Notes under the pieces: model-generated
Databases searched by the model: none
The model's input: only the letters and a program-made list of their open reading frames with translations
What the model was told of the DNA's origin: nothing
Position numbers and translations under genes: made by a program
Part shown: positions 42,931 to 49,414 of the stretch, in pieces
How the letters are laid out: each line of letters opens with the position of its first letter
Position numbering within the stretch: position 1 is the first letter of the stretch
Origin: DATEZO01 sp035255485
Lineage (GTDB): Bacteria; Pseudomonadota; Gammaproteobacteria; Burkholderiales; Burkholderiaceae_D
Assembly (NCBI GenBank): GCA_035255485.1
Contig: DATEZO010000322.1
Location: 1 to 49,414, forward strand
Length of the DNA stretch: 49,414 bases
Direction: 5' to 3'

Positions 42931-42964
42931 TAATTTAACAAATACCAATGGTCATGGGAGTGCC

Positions 42965-43555
42965 ATGTCAATGCGCGGAAAAAACGGTTTTACGATGGTC
43001 GAGGTGCTGGTGTCGATCTTCGTGCTGTCACTTGGCGTCATCGGCGTCGCCGGCATGCAGCTCAATGCCATGCGCGTATCGCAGCAGTCTTCCTATCAAA
43101 CCGTCGCGCTGCAACTGGCGTCGGAAATGGCGGACAAGATGCGTTCCAACGATACCCAGATGAAGCTGGCCGACAGCCTGAATCCGTTTCTGGCCGTAAA
43201 CTACAATGCCGCGACGGACGGCGCGCCCACTGCGCCCAACAAGATCTGCTACTCGAGTGCCGCCGACTGCAATGCGGAAGAGCTCGCCAAGTTCGACATT
43301 TATGAACTCGAAACCCGCATCAAGGATGTGCTGCCGGGCGGCAGAATAACGATTTGCCGCGACACGACCCCATGGGACACTTCGGTCGGCGCATTTAAAT
43401 GGGCTTGCACCGCCTCATTGTCGGCGGTTGACAATGCCTCCATGGTCGTCAAGATCGGCTGGCAGGCCAAAAACCCGGATGGCACCCTGGTCAGGGATGC
43501 GGACAAGACATTTCCGCCGGGCGTGGCGCTTACCGTGGAGCCTTATACAAAATGA
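42965..43555 (+). CDS. pilV: Type IV pilus minor pilin PilV
   Basis: A 196-aa minor pilin. A short positive leader MSMRGKNG is cleaved before Phe9 by prepilin peptidase PilD. Glu13 is the mature Glu5 (FTMVEVLVSIFVLSLG), followed by the usual hydrophobic helix. The MRVSQQSSYQTVALQLASEMADKMRSN segment is characteristic of PilV. PilV, W and X, with FimU, prime type IV pilus assembly and carry PilY1 to the tip. No fimT/fimU gene precedes it; nrdR does. It is first of a tight operon and overlaps pilW by 4 bp. Confidence 0.92.
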   Translation: MSMRGKNGFTMVEVLVSIFVLSLGVIGVAGMQLNAMRVSQQSSYQTVALQLASEMADKMRSNDTQMKLADSLNPFLAVNYNAATDGAPTAPNKICYSSAADCNAEELAKFDIYELETRIKDVLPGGRITICRDTTPWDTSVGAFKWACTASLSAVDNASMVVKIGWQAKNPDGTLVRDADKTFPPGVALTVEPYTK

Positions 43556-44577
43556 TCAATCAGTGCACAAGACGGAACGGAGCCGCGCGGCGGCCGGAAT
43601 GGCTGGGCCGGCAGGCCGGCCTGACGCTGGTCGAACTGATGATTTCCATTACCCTGGGGCTGTTCGTGGTGCTGGCGGCAACCGCCATGCTGGTTTCCAG
43701 TAAAACCATTTATACCTCCCAGGATGACAGGAGCATCGTCCAGGACACCGGCCGTTATGCCATCGAAGCGATTTCCCGCGCAACGCGCCAGTCTGCCTAT
43801 GAAAACTGGGATAAGGAGGGCGCGCCCATCATTGCAGAATCCAAGATGGGCGCCAATCTGGCGGGACTGGATGCGAATGCATTGAAGGAAACGGAAATCG
43901 GCATGGACTCGCCGCTCGGCGCCGCTGCGGCGATCAACGGCAGCGATGTGCTGGCGGTGCGTTTTTTCGGCTCTGGTACTGGGGCCCAAGGGGATTCCAC
44001 CATGCTCAACTGCGTCGGATTCGGCGTTCCGGAACCGACCAGCCAGAATACGGCAGAAGAGGATCGCGGCTGGAGCATTTTTTATGTAACCGACACGAAT
44101 GGCGAACCGGAACTGCGCTGCAAATACTATAGCAGCGAAAAAGGCACCTGGAATTCCGAAGCGATTGCGCGCGGCGTGGAGTCATTTCAGGTGCTGTACG
44201 GGCTGGATACCGATGGCGATGGATTGATGAACCAGTATCTGACCGCAACCGAAATCGACGATCTGGACAGCAAGCTGGTGCTGGTGGGCGCGGATGAAGC
44301 AGCAAAGCAAGAGGACAAGAACAAGAAAACCAATTGGAAAAAGATCACGGTCGTCAAAGTCGCGCTGCTGATACGCGGCTCGCAACCAGCGCGAAGCGAT
44401 ACCTTGGCGGGCCAGTACGATCTGTTCGGCAAGGACTATGCAGATGAGCATGCCGCAACCGATATCGGCACGCGCATCAAGGAAGCAAATATCCCGGTGG
44501 CGGTACGCAACCGTGTCAGGGCGCTCTTTACCTCCACGATCCAGATACGCAACCAACTCAAAGGCAGCGGTAAATGA
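43552..44577 (+). CDS. pilW: Type IV pilus minor pilin PilW
   Basis: A 341-aa minor pilin with a 23-residue leader ending QAG, cleavage before Leu24, and Glu28 at mature position 5 (LTLVELMISITLGLFVVLAA). The long C-terminal domain contains an EF-hand-like loop LDTDGDGLMN (about 218-227) of a type common in PilW proteins, which could bind calcium. Overlaps pilV and pilX by 4 bp each, so the three pilins should be made together. Start and length agree with the family. Confidence 0.92.
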   Translation: MINQCTRRNGAARRPEWLGRQAGLTLVELMISITLGLFVVLAATAMLVSSKTIYTSQDDRSIVQDTGRYAIEAISRATRQSAYENWDKEGAPIIAESKMGANLAGLDANALKETEIGMDSPLGAAAAINGSDVLAVRFFGSGTGAQGDSTMLNCVGFGVPEPTSQNTAEEDRGWSIFYVTDTNGEPELRCKYYSSEKGTWNSEAIARGVESFQVLYGLDTDGDGLMNQYLTATEIDDLDSKLVLVGADEAAKQEDKNKKTNWKKITVVKVALLIRGSQPARSDTLAGQYDLFGKDYADEHAATDIGTRIKEANIPVAVRNRVRALFTSTIQIRNQLKGSGK

Positions 44578-45230
44578 GATCACGTCATTCACACTCCATG
44601 CGGCCAGCCATGGCTTCAGTCCGGAGCATGTCGTTGTCCTGCAGGCAGCGCGGCGCATCGCTGATTGTCTCGCTGCTGATGCTGGTGGCGGTATTGCTGC
44701 TCGGGATATCGGCGGCGCAGATTTCCATGCAGGGAGAAAAGGCCTCCCGCAGCGACCGTGACCGCCAGATCGCGCTCCAGGCAGCCGAAGCCGCCTTGCT
44801 GGACGCTGAACTGGATATTGAAAACTCTCCCAGTGCGGCGCATGGCCGCAGCGCACTGTTCGACAAGAGCAGCGCACAGGGATTTGTCGAAGGCGAATGC
44901 GGAGCAGGCGAGTCCAACCAGTATCTCGGCCTGTGCAAATCGATTGTCGGCGTGACACCTATCTGGCAAACCGTGGACCTGACCGATGCTGCATCGACAA
45001 TGCAATCGGTGCCCTACGGAAAATTCACGGACCAGGTGTTCCAGACAGGGAAAGGCGCATTGCCGGGCCGATTGCCGCGCTACATCATCGAACTGATGAA
45101 TTTCAACCAGCAAGGCGACAGTGCGGACAGTAGCGGGCTAACCTATTTTTATCGCGTCACGGCGATCGGGTTCGGGACGCGCGACACGACCCAGGTCGTT
45201 TTACAGACGTTCTACCGCAAGGGGGCGTAA
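44574..45230 (+). CDS. pilX: Type IV pilus minor pilin PilX
   Basis: A 218-aa PilX-type minor pilin. After a basic stretch (RQRG, Gly27) comes the hydrophobic ASLIVSLLMLVAVLLLGISAAQ. Mature position 5 is Val and not Glu, as in the GspK/PilX class that is thought to cap the pilin complex. Several in-frame ATGs in the first 20 codons leave the start open. Its stop overlaps the pilY1 start (TAATG), and pilW overlaps it upstream. The C-terminal half (ITYFYRVTAIGFGTRDTTQVVLQ-like) is typical of PilX. Confidence 0.88.
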   Translation: MRSRHSHSMRPAMASVRSMSLSCRQRGASLIVSLLMLVAVLLLGISAAQISMQGEKASRSDRDRQIALQAAEAALLDAELDIENSPSAAHGRSALFDKSSAQGFVEGECGAGESNQYLGLCKSIVGVTPIWQTVDLTDAASTMQSVPYGKFTDQVFQTGKGALPGRLPRYIIELMNFNQQGDSADSSGLTYFYRVTAIGFGTRDTTQVVLQTFYRKGA

Positions 45231-48200
45231 TGTCGCTCAAGAAGAAAGCCATGATGAATCCTGTCAAACGAAGCGTCCTGCTGTGCGTGGCGCTCGCGGC
45301 GTTCGCATTCGGCGAATGGAATGCCGTCGCCGCCGATGTGCCGCCAACGGATATCGCAAGCGGCCCGCTATTCAGCGGGCGCGGCAACGTGCACCCCAAC
45401 ATGCTGCTCGATCTGTCGGTGGAATTCCCGACCGTCGGCGCGGCTTATCGGGGATCGAGCGGTTACGACAAGACTGCCGAATACATCGGTTACTTCAATC
45501 CGGCGAAGTGCTATACCTATCCGGGCACGGAAAAGCCACTTTCCGATAACATCACCTACGCGGGAACGGGGAACACCTATTACAGCAGCTTCAAGAGCGG
45601 CGCGACGGCAATCTACGCGAGCGTCGCGGACTTTGACGCTAACGTAATAAAGGGATACCTGAATGGCAAGGGAACAAATATGGGGAAAACAACCGCAAGC
45701 GACATCACGAACGTTATCCACCCATCGCCCTCAACCATCTTCATGCCGGACCTGACGGACAACGCCGGCTATTTTTCCGTATCCAAGGATGCGGACGCCA
45801 ACCATGAATGCGGCGGTGATTCATTCAGCGGCAACTTCATGAACTGGTCGAGTTCCTCGGCAATCGACATGCTGCGCTATGCGATGACGGGAGGCGACCG
45901 CTACATCGACGAAACCGCCCGCACGGTGCTGCAGCGCGCCTACCTGCCGGATGGGACCTACAAGGGTAATTTCTATGCGGATGGCACTTACTTTCCGCGC
46001 AAATCGATCAATGGCAGCGGCAATGCAAGTGCGCCGAACCAGGTGACACCCTTTACCGCTGCAACCTTGTATGTGGTCTCGTGCCGCAACCGCATCCTGT
46101 TCAGCAATACCAATGGCGGCGGCAATTGTGACAGCGCCCGCACCAATGGCGCCGGGAATACGCTGCTGACCAGTGATAAATACTTTGGCGAATACCTGGC
46201 CCGCGTCAAGGTGTGCGACAGTGCGGAAGGGGCGGACAGAAACGTGCTTTGCCAGAAATACGGCGACAATTACAAACCGGTGGGTGAATTGCAACGGCAT
46301 GCCGACAAGATCCGCGTCGGCGCGATGGGTTATCTGGTGGAATACGGCAACAATAATAACAACCTGTATGGCGGCGTATTGCGGGCGCCGATCAAATATC
46401 TCGGCGCCAAGAAATTTGTTTCACCCAGCTACAGTGAAAGCCCGAACGACAAGCCGGAATGGGACGCGACCACCGGCGTCTTCTACAATAATCCGGAAGA
46501 CCCGGCCAATCGCACCAGCGCATCCAACAGCGGTGTGGTGAATTACCTGAACAAATTCGGACGCACCTCCGCCAGCAGGCTGGGCGAATACAAGGGCTTC
46601 GATCCCTTGAGCGAACTGTACTACGAGGGGATGCGCTATCTGCAGGGAAAGCAACCGACACCGGATGCCACCTCGGCACTGGGAGAATTGACGCTCGATG
46701 CCAATTTTCCAGTGCTGAAAACCTGGAGCGACCCGATTTCCGCCTCCTGCCAGAGCAACTATGTGGTCACGATTGCCGACGTCAACACGCACTATGATCG
46801 CTACATTCCGGGCAATACCAGGACCAACTATACGGATACGGCGCGCACTGCGGATGCACTGGTGGCAAATGTGACTCCGGCGCTGGACGTGATGACCTGG
46901 ACTAAAAAAGTGGGAGATATGGAAGCGGATGCGTCCGGCATCTATGGCAATCCCTCTCCGCGCACCAATCTGGCCGGCCTGGAAACCATTGACACCGGCT
47001 CTGGCGGTCACGGCACCTATTACATGTCGGGCCTGGCTTACTGGGCTAATACCAGCGATATCCGGCTGGACAAGCCGGTCCGCGTCAAAACCTTTGCGAT
47101 CGACGTGGACGAAGGTGGCAACGGTTCCTACGAGGACACCAATCCGCGCGGCACCAAGCCGAGAAACAGCCAGATGTATCTGGCCGCCAAATACGGCGGC
47201 TTCAATGACAAGAACAAGGATGGCAACCCCTTCAAGACTTTCGATACCGACAATGTCACGGTAATTAGCAGCAACAAGGAATGGGATAGCGACAACGATG
47301 GCATACCGGACAATTATTTCCTGGCCAGCCAGCCATCCAAGATGATCGATGCCATCAAAAACATCTTTCAGGCAGTATCGATGAATAGCGGCACGATTTC
47401 AGGCGTCACGCTGACCTCCACCAAAATTTCGACTGACAGTCAATATGTGTACCAGCCGGGATTCGATCCTTCCAAGTGGAATGGCAGCCTGCTGAAACTG
47501 CGCATCAACCTGGACGGCAGCGGAAATGTCACCATTCAGGATGCCAAATTTCCCACCTGGGATGCGGGCATCGTGTTGAGCGGATCGCCGGCGATCGGTG
47601 CAACACCGGCCAAGTCGCCTGATCCTGCGCCTGCCGATCGCAAAATTTACACGGCCAGGATCAACGCCGACAAGTCCCTGACGACCACCGAATTCAAATG
47701 GGACAGTTTGACCACGGACCAGCAGACCGCGCTGGATATCTCACCAGTGACCGGGCTGGCAGACGGACTGAGCTCGAAGCGCGTGGATTTCCTGCGCGGC
47801 GTGCGCAGTGATGAAATCGGCAAGCCGAACGGCATTTTTCGCGCCAGGGATGGCGTGCTGGGCGATATCATCAACAGCAATCCGACTTATGTCGGAGCGC
47901 CGGCCTTGAATGTGCTGGGTGCCGATTATCAGAAGTTTTACGACGATCACAAGACCCGCACCAAGGCGGTCTATGTCGGCGCCAATGACGGCATGCTGCA
48001 TGCCTTTGGCGCAGCGGATGGCAAGGAATTGTTTGCGTACGTGCCGAATGTACTGATTCCCCGGCTCAATCAATTAACCAGCCCATCGTACATCCATCAA
48101 CCGTATGTCGATGGTGCATTGACAGTGGCGGAAGCGAAAATGGAATCGGGATGGAAAACCGTGCTGGCTTCCGGGATGGGCGGCGGTGCGCAAGGGGTAT

Positions 48201-49414
48201 TCGTGCTGGATGTCACCAACCCTGCCGATTTTGCCGGCGGATCGGGCGCCATCTGGGAATTTACCGACAACGATGATCCTGATATCGGCAATGTCGTCAG
48301 CGCGCCGCTGGTGGCCAAATTCAAGACCAGCATAACGAATGGTGTTCCGGTGTACAACTACTTTGTGGTCGTCCCGAGCGGGCTGAACAACTACAAGGAT
48401 GACGGCGCCAACAAATTCAATGCCAATGCCCCCGGTGCATTGTTCCTGCTTTCGCTCGACAAAAAGTCGGCCGATCCATGGACGCTGGGGGGCAATTACT
48501 ACAAATTCACCACGCCGATCAAGGATGTTGCGTTGCAAAATGGCCTGAGCTCGCCTGCGCTGGTGGTGAATAACGACGGCGCGGTCATTTATGCCTATGC
48601 CGGCGATTTGCAGGGCGATCTGTGGCGTTTCGATTTCACGGGCACTGCGCCATGGTCGGGCGCGCGCCCCAGTGATACACCCCTGTTCACCGCGCAGGAC
48701 AAGGACAGTAATCGCCAGCCGATCACCATGCAACCGAAAGTCGTTTTCGCGCCCGGAGGCGGTTATGTGGTGCTGTTCGGTACCGGCAAATTCGTGGAAG
48801 ACGCCGATGCCGCGCCCGGCAATTTCAAGACCCAGTCGTTCTACGGGATTTACGATACGACCTATCACGCCGATCGCGTTACCGGACGAAGCCAACTGGA
48901 AAAGAGAACGCTGGCGGCGACGAAAGTCAATGGCGAGGATGCGATCAAGATTACCGGGAATGAGTTCAGCTATGGAACCACATCGGGCGCCAAAAAAGGA
49001 TGGTATTTCGACTTCCTGAATTCGGCCACGACAGGAGAACGCGGCGTCACCAATCCGCTGGTCGTGTATGGCCGGCTGTACTTCAACAGCCTGATCACGG
49101 GCAGCGATCCTTGCTCAACCGGCGGCGGTAGATCATATACTGTGGATACGCTGTCGGGGTTGCCATTGGGTGGTGATACGACCGGATTCCTGTCACAGGT
49201 CGGATTGCTGAGTTCGCCGGTACCGATGGAAACGGCAGGTTCTACCAGTGACAGAAATGCGGTTGGGGGAAGAACAGTGAACAAGGACATTGCTGTTGTC
49301 AATTTTGGCACAGGCGGCGTCAAGGGGACATCCGCTCCAGCGCAAAACGGAAAACAGTCGGTTGCCTTGCGAGCCGGACGCTTCAGCTGGCGCGAAATTC
49401 TGAACTGGCAGCAA
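45230..49414 (+). CDS. pilY1: Type IV pilus tip protein PilY1 (3' end outside window)
   Basis: An open frame of 1395 codons from ATG 45230 to the window edge without a stop. The start follows the pilX stop as TAATG. An N-terminal signal (about 1-35, VLLCVALAAFAFGEWNAVAA) is followed by the PilY1-type PLFSGRGNVHPNMLLDLSVEFPTVGAAYRG region. The C-terminal domain is a beta-propeller of the Neisseria PilC type (YVGANDGMLHAFGAADGKELFAYVP; LASGMGGGAQGVFVLDV; YAGDLQGDLWRFD). The last residues, GRFSWREILNWQQ, resemble the normal end, so only a few codons are probably missing. A DSDNDGIPD loop (686-694) is a calcium-binding candidate. The N-terminal region lacks the DxSxS MIDAS of P. aeruginosa PilY1's von Willebrand domain. 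PilY1 sits at the pilus tip and acts in adhesion and extension control. Confidence 0.94.
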   Translation, partial: MSLKKKAMMNPVKRSVLLCVALAAFAFGEWNAVAADVPPTDIASGPLFSGRGNVHPNMLLDLSVEFPTVGAAYRGSSGYDKTAEYIGYFNPAKCYTYPGTEKPLSDNITYAGTGNTYYSSFKSGATAIYASVADFDANVIKGYLNGKGTNMGKTTASDITNVIHPSPSTIFMPDLTDNAGYFSVSKDADANHECGGDSFSGNFMNWSSSSAIDMLRYAMTGGDRYIDETARTVLQRAYLPDGTYKGNFYADGTYFPRKSINGSGNASAPNQVTPFTAATLYVVSCRNRILFSNTNGGGNCDSARTNGAGNTLLTSDKYFGEYLARVKVCDSAEGADRNVLCQKYGDNYKPVGELQRHADKIRVGAMGYLVEYGNNNNNLYGGVLRAPIKYLGAKKFVSPSYSESPNDKPEWDATTGVFYNNPEDPANRTSASNSGVVNYLNKFGRTSASRLGEYKGFDPLSELYYEGMRYLQGKQPTPDATSALGELTLDANFPVLKTWSDPISASCQSNYVVTIADVNTHYDRYIPGNTRTNYTDTARTADALVANVTPALDVMTWTKKVGDMEADASGIYGNPSPRTNLAGLETIDTGSGGHGTYYMSGLAYWANTSDIRLDKPVRVKTFAIDVDEGGNGSYEDTNPRGTKPRNSQMYLAAKYGGFNDKNKDGNPFKTFDTDNVTVISSNKEWDSDNDGIPDNYFLASQPSKMIDAIKNIFQAVSMNSGTISGVTLTSTKISTDSQYVYQPGFDPSKWNGSLLKLRINLDGSGNVTIQDAKFPTWDAGIVLSGSPAIGATPAKSPDPAPADRKIYTARINADKSLTTTEFKWDSLTTDQQTALDISPVTGLADGLSSKRVDFLRGVRSDEIGKPNGIFRARDGVLGDIINSNPTYVGAPALNVLGADYQKFYDDHKTRTKAVYVGANDGMLHAFGAADGKELFAYVPNVLIPRLNQLTSPSYIHQPYVDGALTVAEAKMESGWKTVLASGMGGGAQGVFVLDVTNPADFAGGSGAIWEFTDNDDPDIGNVVSAPLVAKFKTSITNGVPVYNYFVVVPSGLNNYKDDGANKFNANAPGALFLLSLDKKSADPWTLGGNYYKFTTPIKDVALQNGLSSPALVVNNDGAVIYAYAGDLQGDLWRFDFTGTAPWSGARPSDTPLFTAQDKDSNRQPITMQPKVVFAPGGGYVVLFGTGKFVEDADAAPGNFKTQSFYGIYDTTYHADRVTGRSQLEKRTLAATKVNGEDAIKITGNEFSYGTTSGAKKGWYFDFLNSATTGERGVTNPLVVYGRLYFNSLITGSDPCSTGGGRSYTVDTLSGLPLGGDTTGFLSQVGLLSSPVPMETAGSTSDRNAVGGRTVNKDIAVVNFGTGGVKGTSAPAQNGKQSVALRAGRFSWREILNWQQ

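Larger units (their letters stand above)
42598..42964. other. Intergenic region upstream of pilV
   Basis: A 367-bp AT-rich region without a gene. It contains copy B of the GGGAGTAT element (42698-42796), paired LytTR-type half sites (42871-42900) and a candidate promoter (42903-42930), all leading to pilV. No clear terminator for nrdR is seen. Confidence 0.5.

Noticed and set aside
1..49414. CRISPR arrays, rRNA genes, prophage or complete insertion sequences.
   Set aside because: No regularly spaced repeats, no rRNA-like sequence and no intact transposase or phage gene were seen; only relics of a recombinase and an IS200 element.

Overview
The window looks like a contiguous piece of a betaproteobacterial chromosome, most likely Oxalobacteraceae (Herminiimonas/Collimonas/Janthinobacterium-like). 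This rests on gene order and recalled family resemblance, not on a database search. Pointers are argH-algZ-algR next to hemCDXY with ppc inserted, a ybgC-tolQRAB-pal-cpoB cluster followed by tRNA-Lys, nadE-glnB, glyA-nrdR and a pilVWXY1 minor-pilin operon. Genes are densely packed with many ATGA-type overlaps.

Layout. 1-8 kb: purU, a MocR-type regulator divergent from a BenE-type carrier, an esterase-mog-yjgA run on the minus strand, and pmbA. 7.4-11.1 kb: a TRAP transporter with a TakP-like Tat-exported binding protein facing convergent dctQM. 11.5-21.9 kb: argH, a LytS/AlgZ-type kinase and LytTR/AlgR-type regulator, ppc, and the haem genes hemC-hemD-hemX-hemY. 22.3-29.1 kb: ppa, an HDOD-GAF protein converging with a membrane-anchored Ser/Thr kinase, an acetyltransferase-like gene, nadE and glnB. 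29.1-34.2 kb: a less orderly zone holding a di-haem peroxidase-like lipoprotein, smr and trxB, with decayed fragments of a tyrosine recombinase, an IS200 transposase and an endonuclease/exonuclease/phosphatase gene. It ends at the 3' side of tRNA-Lys(TTT). 34.3-39.7 kb: the complete Tol-Pal operon. 39.8-42.6 kb: an SDR gene, then glyA behind a ZTP riboswitch, then nrdR. 43.0 kb to the end: pilV, pilW, pilX and a pilY1 still open at the window edge.

How it fits together. Most genes are housekeeping: one-carbon/purine metabolism (purU, glyA with its ZTP switch), haem, NAD, anaplerosis (ppc), nitrogen signalling (glnB) and envelope integrity (Tol-Pal). The most informative link is regulatory. 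The pilV promoter carries two 9-bp direct repeats with a 12-bp spacer just upstream of a putative -35 box. That is the binding architecture of LytTR regulators, and an AlgR-like LytTR regulator is encoded 28 kb away. In Pseudomonas aeruginosa AlgR controls the equivalent fimU-pilVWXY1Y2E operon. The other notable signals are an apparently undescribed intergenic element present in three copies that align without gaps over 71 nt, a MocR-like operator with two direct repeats and one inverted repeat, and a REP-like palindrome that has become the N-terminus of Mog.
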